DNA of 47,636 nucleotides from Ignavibacteriota bacterium. GTDB taxonomy: Bacteria > Bacteroidota > Ignavibacteria > UBA10030. Positions within the stretch are counted from its first letter, which is position 1. The number at the start of each line of letters is the position of its first letter. Below are positions 38,801 to 46,776 of the stretch, piece by piece. The stretch spans positions 43,614 through 91,249 of the forward strand of contig PLMK01000008.1 of the NCBI GenBank assembly GCA_003142475.1. Reading direction: 5' to 3'. Under the pieces are notes generated by a model. That model was not told the origin of the DNA. It ran no database searches and saw only the letters and a list, made by a program, of their open reading frames with translations. The position numbers and the translations under genes were made by a program.

Positions 38801-38967
38801 GATGCAATCACTTGCACGATAGTATTCGAAATCACCCTCAGTTTCAGTTTCCTTTCAGGTGTTTCAAAAACAACGCCGTCTTTTACTTTTGAATAATTTT
38901 TTATTTGTGCATGCGATAGTAATCCAGCAAAGATGGTGCATGCCACAATCAAAACCATTTTTTTCAT
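35884..38967 (-). CDS. Secreted GH31 alpha-glycosidase with PA14 domain
   Basis: A GH31 retaining enzyme of alpha-xylosidase or alpha-glucosidase type. ATG at 38967 (complement) is chosen because AGGAG lies 8 nt before it; the frame is open nine codons further. MKKMVLIVACTIFAGLLSHA is a signal peptide. A PA14 module (about 307-436) includes GLKGEYFPNM, ATDDGVRLYIDGKKI and IEYYQNGGGASARFSW. In the barrel the nucleophile is about D650 in WWMDASEPEW and the acid/base about D720 in TWNGDVSPDW. C-terminal beta domains follow. PA14-bearing GH31 enzymes in gut Bacteroides remove xylose from xyloglucan, so a plant polysaccharide target is plausible. No SusC/SusD pair is nearby, so no classical PUL can be claimed. 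Confidence 0.93.
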   Translation of the reverse strand: MKKMVLIVACTIFAGLLSHAQIKNYSKVKDGVVFETPERKLKLRVISNTIVQVIASPTKKLPQRKSLSETDNLKSTGKFSLQESANEYIVKTSKLIVKINKADGTIKYFDSNGTLLLGERQNGRTFEKSDSPGDTAWIVEQKFSSPDDEAIFGLGQYQFDVMNWKNGHMKMKQQNTAIASPVIVSNKGYGMFWDNYSFTEFNPETEKIELKSIDDNNIGTEFTPVVSGTYTLVLDRPGSAPIEMTLNGKKVFSFVAGVGYSPSIIKADLEAGKAYSINIKNLAKQINPAVTSQFLIPADGKPGEHGLKGEYFPNMKLQGEPSFVRIDSVIDFDWGNGPPKKGFKTIEYSIRWTGKLKAPATMKNASIDVATDDGVRLYIDGKKIVESWRDRSPEIDSYNMDIDSGKVYDIKIEYYQNGGGASARFSWTGDKKTIDSHFADQIGLACRTPRMAQQMSFKSKVADAINYYFFYGPEPDNIIAGIRKVTGKAPLYPKWAYGLFMSQFGWKTQEKIESIIDGYRQRKIPLDVVVQDAEYWPLYPDNLWGSHFFDSSRYANPKAMVDHIHQMNAHTIVSVWPRINKGTDVYDSMNAKGYLLGLQETWGKTNEGVALQNESPNAAYDPFNPAARKLFWSFMNDRLFKLGFDGWWMDASEPEWGYDFSQAHTAMGTGNRFLNAYPLMSKKGVYEGQLSTGSMKRPYILTRSSFVGQQRYAATTWNGDVSPDWDTYRKEIPAGLNYCITGLPYWTVDIGGFVPYKFADSPEYPELLVRWYQYGTFLPILRVHGCRKTEFWNYDSMTAGLLTKYTNLRYRLMPYIYSLGVKVTMNDFTIYRALIMDFRTDTNVYNIQDQFMFGNEFLVSPVVEQHANSRKVYLPKTFGGWFDFWTGKKYESNQTIDAAAPLETIPLFVKAGSIVPMGPFIQYAEEKTNGDIELRVYTGSNGSFSFYEDENDNFDYEKGMYSIIPFSWNEKTKTLVIGNREGIYPEMIKKRKIKIVFVDENHGVGMEIEKQPLKEIMYTGRSVRVKK

Positions 38968-39351
38968 TCTTATTCTCCTCGGACTATAAAACAATAAAAA
39001 TTATGCCTCATAAATACAACGGCAGTTGAAAATGATAATGGGTACATAGTATCAAACGTCATGCAGAGATTCAAGCGGTCTAGGATTCTTATAAGAAACG
39101 TTCACTGTCAATGAATTATTACATAAAGACATACAGAGATACTTAATTAAAAACATACAATACTTTGTAAAACTAAATAGAGATGGAACTTTTTAGGCGT
39201 CCAGGTCTTACTGAATGTAATTTATATCGCACTTCTGCAGTAATTTGGCATGACAGGCTTTTCGTTTTTTCGATACATCCCCAGCCATTCCTTACTCTTT
39301 TTTTGTATATTAATGAGATAATAGTACATTTATAAAAAGGAAAACGTTCGA
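38968..39351. other. Divergent intergenic region between GH31 and helicase genes
   Basis: This 384-bp stretch must hold the promoters for the GH31 gene (leftward) and the helicase gene (rightward). It is AT-rich and has no open frame worth reporting. I see AAGGA-type ribosome binding sites at both edges but no convincing -35/-10 pair, repeat or RNA structure. Confidence 0.6.
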
Positions 39352-40902
39352 GTGTTTAGAAAAATCGTTACACGAATTAAAAATGTGTTTGGTGCAGCAT
39401 CAAAACCCATTTCGCCGCCAATAGCAGTAACTATTAAAGAACCGAAATCATCGTCGGCGAGACGAAAAGAATTCCCGCACGAAAAACCCGAAGGTACGCA
39501 CCATCCGCGTGATATTCGGAAACGTGAGACCCGCGCAGAGTATGCTGCCCGAAGAGCTAAACTTGTACAGCAAACACCATCACAGACGCAGCCTCCAGCG
39601 GTCGTTCCGGCTGAGCCGTGGGTTAGTGCGGTATTCAAAGTTCCCGTTGTCGACGGCAAAACACGGTTTCACGATTTTGAGCTTTCAGATGAAATAATGC
39701 ATGCGGTGTACGATCTCAAGTTTCACTATTGCACTCCTGTACAGGCAGAAACTCTCATCAAGTCGCTGATTGGTGAAGATGTGACTGCTCAGGCACAGAC
39801 CGGAACTGGAAAAACCGCTGCATATCTCATTACAATTTTTGCTCACTTTCTTAAACATCCGATCGAAGGGAAACGGCATCACGGCACTCCCCGGGCGTTA
39901 ATACTTGCGCCAACACGCGAACTCGTAATGCAGATTGAGAGAGACGCGCGCGGACTCGGTAAATATATCACATGCAGTATTCTATCGATTCTCGGCGGGA
40001 TGAATTATACAAAACAAGAGGAAGTGTTGAAAAGCGAACCATGCGATATTCTTATCTGTACTCCCGGCCGTTTGATAGATTTCATGAAGAAAAAATTAGT
40101 GGACCTGAGCAAAGTAGAAATTCTCGTTCTTGATGAAGCCGACCGCATGCTCAATATGGGATTCATAGACGCTGTTCGTTCAATTGTTTTGAATACACCC
40201 CCAAAAGCAAAACGGCAGACGATGTTCTTTTCAGCAACCATGACGTCCGATGTCAAGCGGCTTGCCGAAACATGGACACGGCAGGCATTCGAAGTAAATA
40301 TCATGCCTGACAAGGTTGCCGTGGACAGCGTCGAGCAAATCACCTATATCACCACCTACAATCAAAAGGCAGCGCTCGTCTATAATCTGATCATGCAAAA
40401 GCACTTAGACCGTGTGCTGATGTTTGTCAATCGTAAAGATGAAGCGCGCCGTGTGAAGGAACTGCTCGAGACTTATGGGGTCAGCTGTGCACTTCTTTCG
40501 GGCGATGTGGAGCAGCATCAGAGAATCCGCAGATTGGAGCGGTTTCGTGAGGGAAAGATCCGTGTGCTGGTCGCAACGGATGTCGCATCGCGCGGACTTC
40601 ACATCGAAGGGATTTCGCATGTTATCAATTATAATATGCCACAGGATGTGGAAGAGTATGTGCATCGTATAGGACGAACCGGGCGCGCCGGAGCAAACGG
40701 TATATCTATCAACTTCGCCGATGAAGATGACGCGTACGAACTTGTGAAGCTCGAAGAATATTTAGGAAAAAAAATCAAGTGTACGTATCCTGACGAACAT
40801 TTGACGGCTCCTATTCCCGAACTTCCGCCCCGCCATTCACCGGAAAAGCATGAACGCACAGGGTATCAGCGCCGAAACAGAACGGGGCAGGGAAGAAAAT
40901 AA
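39352..40902 (+). CDS. DEAD-box ATP-dependent RNA helicase (RhlB/RhlE-like)
   Basis: A 516-residue RNA helicase. GTG at 39352 follows AAGGA at good spacing. Residues 1-100 are a basic, proline-rich tail (RKRETRAEYAARRAKL). The core follows: Q motif in YCTPVQAETL, motif I AQTGTGKT, Ia PTRELVMQ, Ib TPGRLIDF, II DEAD, III SAT, V ATDVASRGLHIEG and VI HRIGRTGRAG. The C-terminal tail (PELPPRHSPEKHERTGYQRR) is basic and probably binds RNA. Such enzymes unwind mRNA or ribosomal RNA, often at low temperature or in a degradosome. Order and length resemble RhlB or RhlE; the subtype is not decided. Confidence 0.94.
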   Translation: MFRKIVTRIKNVFGAASKPISPPIAVTIKEPKSSSARRKEFPHEKPEGTHHPRDIRKRETRAEYAARRAKLVQQTPSQTQPPAVVPAEPWVSAVFKVPVVDGKTRFHDFELSDEIMHAVYDLKFHYCTPVQAETLIKSLIGEDVTAQAQTGTGKTAAYLITIFAHFLKHPIEGKRHHGTPRALILAPTRELVMQIERDARGLGKYITCSILSILGGMNYTKQEEVLKSEPCDILICTPGRLIDFMKKKLVDLSKVEILVLDEADRMLNMGFIDAVRSIVLNTPPKAKRQTMFFSATMTSDVKRLAETWTRQAFEVNIMPDKVAVDSVEQITYITTYNQKAALVYNLIMQKHLDRVLMFVNRKDEARRVKELLETYGVSCALLSGDVEQHQRIRRLERFREGKIRVLVATDVASRGLHIEGISHVINYNMPQDVEEYVHRIGRTGRAGANGISINFADEDDAYELVKLEEYLGKKIKCTYPDEHLTAPIPELPPRHSPEKHERTGYQRRNRTGQGRK

Positions 40903-41134
40903 TATCATTGCAGATGAGATGCATACCATTCTATAATTATGCTCTGCTGTACATTACAAAAGTACGGTTGCATTCTTTCACATTTTCGAGTATTTTGATG
41001 TAGAACGTTCGGTACGGCAACGCCACTCCGTTATCGATCGAAACTGTAATTCTTCTCTTCCAGTTTCGAGAGAACTCTTTATTAGAGGCGAGTTATTCAT
41101 TATGTGGCTTAACACAGAACAACGAAAGATAAAT

Positions 41135-42127
41135 ATGACAAATTATAAAGAATTAGGATTGGTCAATTCGAAAGAATTATTCCAGAAAGCTATAAAAGGC
41201 GGATACGCAATTCCGGCCTTTAATTTTAATAACCTTGAGCAACTACAGGCAATCATCGGTGCCTGCGTGGAAACAAAATCACCTGTCATCTTGCAGGTTT
41301 CCAGCGGTGCCCGTAAATATGCGAATCAGACGTTGCTCAGATACCTCGCACAAGGCGCTGTGGAGTATGCAAAAGAATTAGGCTACGCAATTCCTATCGT
41401 GTTGCATTTAGATCACGGCGATACGTTTGAACTTTGTAAGTCCTGTATTGAATTCGGCTTTTCATCGGTGATGATTGATGGCTCACATTATCCCTATGAC
41501 AAGAATGTGGAACTGACCCGTCAAGTAGTTGAATACGCACATAAATATAACGTAACTGTCGAAGGCGAGTTGGGTGTTTTGGCTGGCATCGAAGATGAAG
41601 TCTCCAGCGCTGTCACTCATTATACAAAGCCTGCAGAAGTGGAAGATTTTGTGAAGAAGACTGGTGTGGACTCGCTGGCAATTTCGATTGGTACATCGCA
41701 CGGTGCGAACAAGTTTAAACCCGAACAATGCACTCGCTCCGCTGACGGTGTATTAATACCGCCGCCGCTTCGTTTTGATATTTTGGAAGAAGTAGAAAAA
41801 CGGATTCCAGGATTTCCTATTGTATTGCATGGTGCTTCATCTGTACCGGCTGATTTAGTGAAGATCATTAATTCGAACGGCGGTAAGTTGAAAGATGCAG
41901 TTGGAATTCCCGAAGACCAGCTCCGCAAGGCAGCAGCTTCGGCGGTATGCAAAGTGAACATCGATTCTGATGGACGTTTAGCCATGACAGCAGCAATTCG
42001 AAAAACGATGGCAGATAACCCAGCCGAATTTGACCCGCGCAAGTATCTTGGTCCGGCCCGCGATGCACTCAAAGTGCTTTACAAGCACAAGGTCACAAAC
42101 GTGCTTGGCAGTGCAGGCAAAGCGTAG
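41135..42127 (+). CDS. fba: Class II fructose-bisphosphate aldolase
   Basis: This zinc enzyme interconverts fructose 1,6-bisphosphate with dihydroxyacetone phosphate and glyceraldehyde 3-phosphate. The active site shows IPAFNFNNLEQLQAII, the zinc-binding HLDHGDTFELC, VEGELGVLAGIED, SIGTSHGANKF and VLHGASSVP. The frame is open from ATG 41102, but related enzymes begin at the equivalent of MTNYKELGLVNS, so I choose ATG 41135, giving 330 residues. Neither start has a strong ribosome binding site; AGAGGCGAG lies before 41102. It is followed by a near-perfect terminator and stands as a single gene. The extended class IIA/B insertion pattern matches Bacteroidota enzymes. Confidence 0.94.
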   Translation: MTNYKELGLVNSKELFQKAIKGGYAIPAFNFNNLEQLQAIIGACVETKSPVILQVSSGARKYANQTLLRYLAQGAVEYAKELGYAIPIVLHLDHGDTFELCKSCIEFGFSSVMIDGSHYPYDKNVELTRQVVEYAHKYNVTVEGELGVLAGIEDEVSSAVTHYTKPAEVEDFVKKTGVDSLAISIGTSHGANKFKPEQCTRSADGVLIPPPLRFDILEEVEKRIPGFPIVLHGASSVPADLVKIINSNGGKLKDAVGIPEDQLRKAAASAVCKVNIDSDGRLAMTAAIRKTMADNPAEFDPRKYLGPARDALKVLYKHKVTNVLGSAGKA

Positions 42128-42150
42128 GCTAATTCAATTATTAGAATACA

Positions 42151-42185
42151 AACAAAAAATCCCGCTTTGAGCGGGATTTTTTGTT
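42151..42185. terminator. Bidirectional intrinsic terminator between fba and sppA
   Basis: AACAAAAAATCCCGC (42151-42165) pairs perfectly with GCGGGATTTTTTGTT (42171-42185) around a 5-nt loop. T-runs flank the GC core on each strand, so it can end both the rightward fba transcript and the leftward sppA transcript. It lies 24 nt after the fba stop. Confidence 0.92.
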
Positions 42186-42194
42186 TTATAATCT

Positions 42195-42222
42195 GTAGAG
42201 ACGTTCAATTGAACGTCTCTAC
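42195..42222. repeat. Palindromic dispersed repeat, copy 2
   Basis: A perfect 28-bp palindrome, with arms GTAGAGACGTTCAA and TTGAACGTCTCTAC, lies between the fba and sppA genes. It shares its centre with the repeat at 12972-13002. Such short palindromes are usually REP-like elements spread by a transposase-like RAYT or left as hairpin relics; no transposase gene is in the window. Confidence 0.8.
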
Positions 42223-42238
42223 GCACCTCGCACGATTT

Positions 42239-44665
42239 TTACTTTGCCGGATTCATCATATCCATATCTTCCATTGGCAGCATAGGCAGCGGCTCACCGT
42301 TATGTTGTATTCGAAACTTCAATAATTCGATCATTGGATCGCTTGAGGTTTTAGCTTCGATGCCAAAAAGTTTCGGCATAAACATACTAAAATCTATCAA
42401 TCCCTTCTTCGGCATCTCTATTATAGTGATATCCTGATCCTTTGAGATACCGGCACGCTCCTTTGCAATATTGATTGCCGTTTCCAATCCACCCAAAACA
42501 TCCACGAGACCGTTCTGTTTTCCATCTAATCCAGACCAAACGCGGCCTTGTGCAATCTGTTCAATTTCATCGTATGTTTTCTTCCTTCCGAGAGAAACTT
42601 TTTCAACGAATTGTTTGTACATCGTTTTAATTGAACTCTCCATACGTGCTCGTTCTTCAATGGTCATATTACGATCCGGAATTCCGAGTCCAATAAACGG
42701 CAACCTGAATCCAAATCCTAGATCAGCATGCGCGCCAATCTTTACGAAATCGGTGGACATTCCAAGCGACTCTTTCAGTCCTTTGTTGTACATCCATCCG
42801 CCGATGACGCCGATGGAGCCGGTAATCGTGCCTGGTGCGGCAACGATCGTGTCTGCGTACATCGAAAGCCAGTATCCGCCGGATGCAGCAACAAATCCTT
42901 GCGAGACAATTATAGGCTTCTTGCCTTTCGCCTTCTTCATTGCCACGGCAATATAATCCGATGCCATTGCATCACCGCCAGGCGAATCGACACGAAGTAC
43001 GATAGCTTTTATGCGCGAATCATCTGCTGCCGCTTCAACATCTTTTACTAATCTGCGAGCAGTAATACCTTCATCCATCGCACAAGCCCCGAGTGCATAG
43101 ATAACCGCGATACGGGGCGGTTCGCCCCAATGGTTATCGTACGGCAGATTAAACTTTGTAAGCGAACCAGATGAAACAAACGATCCTTCGCCCCGTGTTT
43201 CTTTTTTCACAAGCTCCTTCACAATTTCCCATCGGCCCAGCGAATCCACCAATCCGTTCTCAATGGCTTGCTGCGGCAAGAAAAACACTTCTTCGTTCAC
43301 GAGTTTATCGAATTGCTCTGATGTCAGATGGCGGGCTTCACAAATATCTGACTTTGCAATTTTGTACCAATCATCAATGAGCTTTTGACGCTGTTCCCGA
43401 TCGGCATCTGACATTTTATCGCGTGAAATACTTTCAACTGCCGATTTGTATTTAAAGAACCGCCATTCATCAAAACCGATACCGATCTTCTCCAACGTAC
43501 CCTTGATAAACGTTCGTCCCATAATATATCCTTCCAGCGTCACATCGCCAAACGGATCCATGACAATTTTATCTGCTATTGAAGCAAAATGGTATAGATC
43601 GATATTGCACCGATCGATAAAGATGAAGACCTTTTTCCCGTTCGTCTTGAAATCTTTTAATTTCTCACGTAGTTCCCATAACTTTTCACGATCCGTCTCC
43701 ATCCCCGAAGTGTTGATCGCAATCCCGCCGATGGAGGGATCATTTTTCGCAGCATCAATTGTAATGAGCAGATCGCTCAGCACTTGTGTGTTGTCGAAAA
43801 GTATGTAGCGTTGATAATCAATATGTCCCGGCTGGTTTAGTTCAATAAATTTATCTTGTGAATGGAAATAAGCGGCGAATATATTCCTGTCGTACGCACC
43901 AAGACGAATACCATACGAGTTGTACGCGTGCTTCTGGTTGCCGTCATAGCGAGCTTGAGTTTCCAACCCAACATGGCCAAGGCTGAATTGCACACCGAGA
44001 GTAAATGCATCCGTATTGAAATACCGTCCGGTAATGCGAATGCCGGGCATTGCTTCTATGGCAACTCCGGCGCTCCACATATTTTGATTGAGTTGAGGTG
44101 TGCGGTGAAGAATGTAATCGGCAAAAATGGTTATCCGTTCGCTTCCCAGAGGGCGCCCGGCGATATCTCCTGCGAGTTCATATCCTTTCGTGTTCAATGC
44201 CGATGTATACGTAACACCTGTGGAAATAAACGGGAGTGGTCGATACAATGTACCTAACGTAAGCAGACTGGATTTATCAAGAGTAGGATTATCGGTAACA
44301 GTCCAGCCATAAGAAATTCCAGTACTGAGGGTTCTATCGCCTGTCGCAAGTGAAAGATTGTAATCGGCGATTGCGGCGCCGCCAATTCGTTCGTGCACCA
44401 TACCGAATCCTACATCTGGTAATCCGACAAACATGCCCCAACGATTTGCCGGATCGCCCGCATCATTCCACGTAACCAAAACATCCGGTTGACGAACATA
44501 CGAAAGCAAGGCGGGATTATCATATCCATATAATCCGAATTTCATTGCTCCAGGTGATGTAAAGAGAAAATCGTTACGTTCGTGGTATGGCGTGATTGTT
44601 GATTGTGCCAATACTGTGTTCTCTATAATAATAAATAACAGCACCAACAATACTATGCGTCTCAT
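42239..44665 (-). CDS. sppA: Signal peptide peptidase SppA (S49) with N-terminal barrel-like domain
   Basis: An 808-residue S49 peptidase with an unusual head. Residues 1-20 form a signal peptide (MRRIVLLVLLFIIIENTVLA). Residues about 25-280 alternate short beta-strand-like stretches with glycines and aromatics (FGLYGYDNPALLSYV, GISYGWTVTD, GVTYTSAL, GVQFSLGHVGL), resembling an outer-membrane beta barrel. Residues about 285-800 are tandem SppA domains: the general-base lysine K407 in FFKYKSAVES and nucleophile S595 in GFVAASGGYWLS are both present, followed by GTITGSIGVIGG. Long-form SppA cleaves remnant signal peptides at the inner membrane. The barrel-like head suggests a different location. 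It reads towards the shared terminator from a promoter beyond 44665. Confidence 0.88.
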   Translation of the reverse strand: MRRIVLLVLLFIIIENTVLAQSTITPYHERNDFLFTSPGAMKFGLYGYDNPALLSYVRQPDVLVTWNDAGDPANRWGMFVGLPDVGFGMVHERIGGAAIADYNLSLATGDRTLSTGISYGWTVTDNPTLDKSSLLTLGTLYRPLPFISTGVTYTSALNTKGYELAGDIAGRPLGSERITIFADYILHRTPQLNQNMWSAGVAIEAMPGIRITGRYFNTDAFTLGVQFSLGHVGLETQARYDGNQKHAYNSYGIRLGAYDRNIFAAYFHSQDKFIELNQPGHIDYQRYILFDNTQVLSDLLITIDAAKNDPSIGGIAINTSGMETDREKLWELREKLKDFKTNGKKVFIFIDRCNIDLYHFASIADKIVMDPFGDVTLEGYIMGRTFIKGTLEKIGIGFDEWRFFKYKSAVESISRDKMSDADREQRQKLIDDWYKIAKSDICEARHLTSEQFDKLVNEEVFFLPQQAIENGLVDSLGRWEIVKELVKKETRGEGSFVSSGSLTKFNLPYDNHWGEPPRIAVIYALGACAMDEGITARRLVKDVEAAADDSRIKAIVLRVDSPGGDAMASDYIAVAMKKAKGKKPIIVSQGFVAASGGYWLSMYADTIVAAPGTITGSIGVIGGWMYNKGLKESLGMSTDFVKIGAHADLGFGFRLPFIGLGIPDRNMTIEERARMESSIKTMYKQFVEKVSLGRKKTYDEIEQIAQGRVWSGLDGKQNGLVDVLGGLETAINIAKERAGISKDQDITIIEMPKKGLIDFSMFMPKLFGIEAKTSSDPMIELLKFRIQHNGEPLPMLPMEDMDMMNPAK

Positions 44666-44941
44666 AGGGTCTCCATGGTTATTAGCGGTTGAATTAGGTA
44701 TGATTGCGCTTATATTTTACGGACAATAAGCAAAAAAGTTTGTTGGATTGAAAGATAAAACCTGCGAAAATCTGTAAACCTTGTTAAAGGTTCAAACCCT
44801 TCACAATGTTCATGTTGTGGAAGTCTTTTTCAAACAATTAGAATACGAACTAATTGGCTGTCTGAAGTATAGAAAGTCCCAGAAAATATTTATATATTCG
44901 CTGTGCGTTTTGAAACCTACATAACCACTCGAGGTAATGCA

Positions 44942-45310
44942 ATGGCCGGTGTCTATGAACTCAATTATAAAAGTAAGAATATTCTATATTTGGATGTCGC
45001 GGAGCTAAAATTAAAAGATAAACTAGAGCTGCAAAAACATGTTGAATGTGCTGAGGAGCAGATCCGAAAGCATCCTCCTAAATCTTTACTGGTTATTACA
45101 AATGTTACGGACACCGCATTTGACACACAGATTGCTGCGATTATGGGAGAATATGCCGACCACAACACTCCATATATAAAAGCCAGTGCTTTAGTTGGAA
45201 TATCAGGAGTGCAGAAAATCGTGTTGGCCGCAATCAAAGCAATTGTGGGGAGAGATTTCTATCTTACCGATACTATAGAAGAAGCGCAGGAATGGCTGAC
45301 ACAGCAATAA
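44942..45310 (+). CDS. SpoIIAA-like (STAS/SEC14-type) protein, copy 1
   Basis: A 122-residue soluble protein of the SpoIIAA-like group (PF11964). The pattern is a strand pair (NILYLDVAELK), a helix, PPKSLLVITNVTDTAFDTQI, then YIKASALVGISGVQKIVL and the closing TIEEAQEWL. ATG 44942 is chosen because GAGG (44931-44934) precedes it and it matches the start of the next gene; the frame opens 13 codons earlier at 44903. The family is usually linked to lipid binding or regulatory partner switching, but specific functions are largely unknown. The neighbouring gene 16 bp downstream is a paralogue. Confidence 0.82.
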   Translation: MAGVYELNYKSKNILYLDVAELKLKDKLELQKHVECAEEQIRKHPPKSLLVITNVTDTAFDTQIAAIMGEYADHNTPYIKASALVGISGVQKIVLAAIKAIVGRDFYLTDTIEEAQEWLTQQ

Positions 45311-45326
45311 ATCAGGAGGCAACGAA

Positions 45327-45695
45327 ATGGCAGGTGTATACGAATTTAATCATAAAGGAAAAACAATTTTCTGCTTGGATATTGCAGAACTGCAATCAAA
45401 AGATAAACCGGTATTTTATGAGTATGTTAAACAAGCAAAAGAAATAATCCGAAAGTACCCTCCAAAATCACTGCTCGTCATTACAAAAGTAATAAATACC
45501 GGATTTGATACAGAGATAGCCGGTATAATTAAAGAGTACGCACAGCATAACACGCCATATGTAAAAGCCAGCGCAGTAGTTGGAATTACAGGTTGGTCGA
45601 AAATTATCTTGACGGCAATTAAAACTGTAACAGGGAGAGATTTCCATCTTGCGGATACTATGGAAGAAGCGCAGGAATGGCTGGTAAATCAGTAA
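45327..45695 (+). CDS. SpoIIAA-like (STAS/SEC14-type) protein, copy 2
   Basis: This 122-residue protein is a tandem paralogue of the preceding gene, aligned without gaps. By hand count about 78 of 122 residues are identical. The block PPKSLLVIT, the stretch HNTPY and the end EEAQEWL are shared. AGGAGG lies just upstream of the ATG. Differences cluster in the first helix (about residues 23-42), which may give the pair different partners. Its partner and ligand are unknown. Translation immediately after the first gene suggests coordinated expression, perhaps as a heterodimer. Confidence 0.82.
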   Translation: MAGVYEFNHKGKTIFCLDIAELQSKDKPVFYEYVKQAKEIIRKYPPKSLLVITKVINTGFDTEIAGIIKEYAQHNTPYVKASAVVGITGWSKIILTAIKTVTGRDFHLADTMEEAQEWLVNQ

Positions 45696-45807
45696 TATAT
45701 AAACGTTCATGTCGACAGTCATGTATAGTTAAGAATTTTAACGATGAGATAAAGTGATTATCGTTTTCTTTGTTCAAGCGTACGAAGAGATGGTTACTAA
45801 TACGATT

Positions 45808-46248
45808 ATGATTATCATTCAAAAAGAAATAAAACTTCAGGCACGTAGCCGAGGATTTCATCTGGTCACGCCGGAAATCATTTCTCAAATTCCGGAGTTG
45901 AAAACAATTCGCCACGGAGAGCTTCATGTATTTATTAAACATACATCAGCATCGCTCACACTCAACGAGAATGCCGATCCGACTGTCCGTGAAGACTTTG
46001 AAAAACACTTTAACAAAGTGGTGTCGGAACATGCATCATACTACGAACACGACACTGAAGGGTCCGACGACATGCCAGCGCACCTTAAAGCTTCAATACT
46101 TGGCAGTAGTGTGTCCATCCCGGTGACGGATGGAAGATTGAATTTTGGTACGTGGCAGGGAATTTATTTCTGCGAGCATCGTAATTATGGCGGAGCCAGA
46201 GAATTAGTGCTGACACTTATTGGAGAAGAAATCGGTTCTTCAAGATAA
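45808..46248 (+). CDS. YjbQ-family (UPF0047) protein
   Basis: A 146-residue protein of the YjbQ/UPF0047 family, some members of which have thiamine-phosphate-synthase-like side activity; the true role is unsettled. Landmarks are KEIKLQARSRGFHLVTPEI, VFIKHTSASLTLNENADP, EGSDDMPAHLKASILGSSVS and GTWQGIYFCEHRNYGG, with conserved histidines and acidic residues. I start at ATG 45808 because the family begins at this strand; ATG 45790 or GTG 45754 would extend it by 6 or 18 residues. No start has a strong ribosome binding site. It follows the SpoIIAA-like pair and precedes a gene-free region. Confidence 0.9.
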   Translation: MIIIQKEIKLQARSRGFHLVTPEIISQIPELKTIRHGELHVFIKHTSASLTLNENADPTVREDFEKHFNKVVSEHASYYEHDTEGSDDMPAHLKASILGSSVSIPVTDGRLNFGTWQGIYFCEHRNYGGARELVLTLIGEEIGSSR

Positions 46249-46711
46249 ATCAAATTTTAGTTGACAAATCTTATTCAATTATTTCGACGCTAAACTTAAT
46301 CACTGGCATTACGTAAAACCACCCTATATGCTAGTTGTATATAGAACAAAGTATACTCTCGATTCCTTCTTCTTTGTGAGGTCATTTTATTTTTTGCGGG
46401 ACTTTTTATATGCACCGACGTTCATTGTGTGCAATATCACAATTGAGCGCCTGTATGAAAATAGTGCTTGCTTAATTGGGGCTCATACATTATGTTATTC
46501 CAGAGAAATTCAGAAAAACAAAATCCTCAAACAATTACTGATAGCACCTAATTTAATAGAGTAAAAAAATAATTTTGAAAGAACATGAAAAGAAACTTAG
46601 CGCTTGTGGAAAAGAATAATGAAAATTAATTTAAACTTTTTACAAAATCCTTAACGAGAACCCACGAATTGGGCGAAATTACTGATAACGCTTTACCCAA
46701 AGACAGGCGTG
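46249..46711. other. AT-rich gene-poor stretch
   Basis: About 460 bp without a convincing gene. A small inverted repeat GAAGAA-ATCGG-TTCTTC (46225-46241) at the end of yjbQ may be a weak terminator. TTGACA at 46261-46266 has no matching -10 box. A 78-codon open frame at 46328-46564 has no ribosome binding site or family resemblance. Confidence 0.5.
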
Positions 46712-46739
46712 CTTTTTTGTGCGCTGACGCACAAAAAAG
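46712..46739. repeat. Perfect 12-bp inverted repeat abutting a promoter
   Basis: CTTTTTTGTGCG (46712-46723) and CGCACAAAAAAG (46728-46739) are perfect complements around CTGA. The T-run lies on the 5' side and the A-run on the 3' side, so the transcript has no trailing U-tract and it is not a normal terminator. It ends 2 bp before the -35 box at 46742, a place suited to an activator or repressor site. Confidence 0.5.
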
Positions 46740-46741
46740 AC

Positions 46742-46770
46742 TTGACAAGTTTGTCGAATTCTCATATATT
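46742..46770 (+). promoter_or_regulatory. Near-consensus sigma-70-type promoter
   Basis: TTGACA (46742-46747) is followed after exactly 17 bp by TATATT (46765-46770), matching 6 of 6 and 5 of 6 consensus bases. Transcription should start around 46777, leaving a leader of about 340 nt before the surface-protein gene at 47114. Confidence 0.72.
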
Positions 46771-46776
46771 GCTTGC

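Noticed and set aside
44777-44792. AACCTT-GTTA-AAGGTT hairpin between sppA and the SpoIIAA-like genes
   Set aside because: A six-base stem with no U-run and no positional logic; common by chance in AT-rich DNA.
46328-46564. 78-codon frame in the AT-rich region
   Set aside because: It lacks a ribosome binding site and has no recognisable pattern. Its aromatic, cysteine-containing composition looks like random AT-rich translation.
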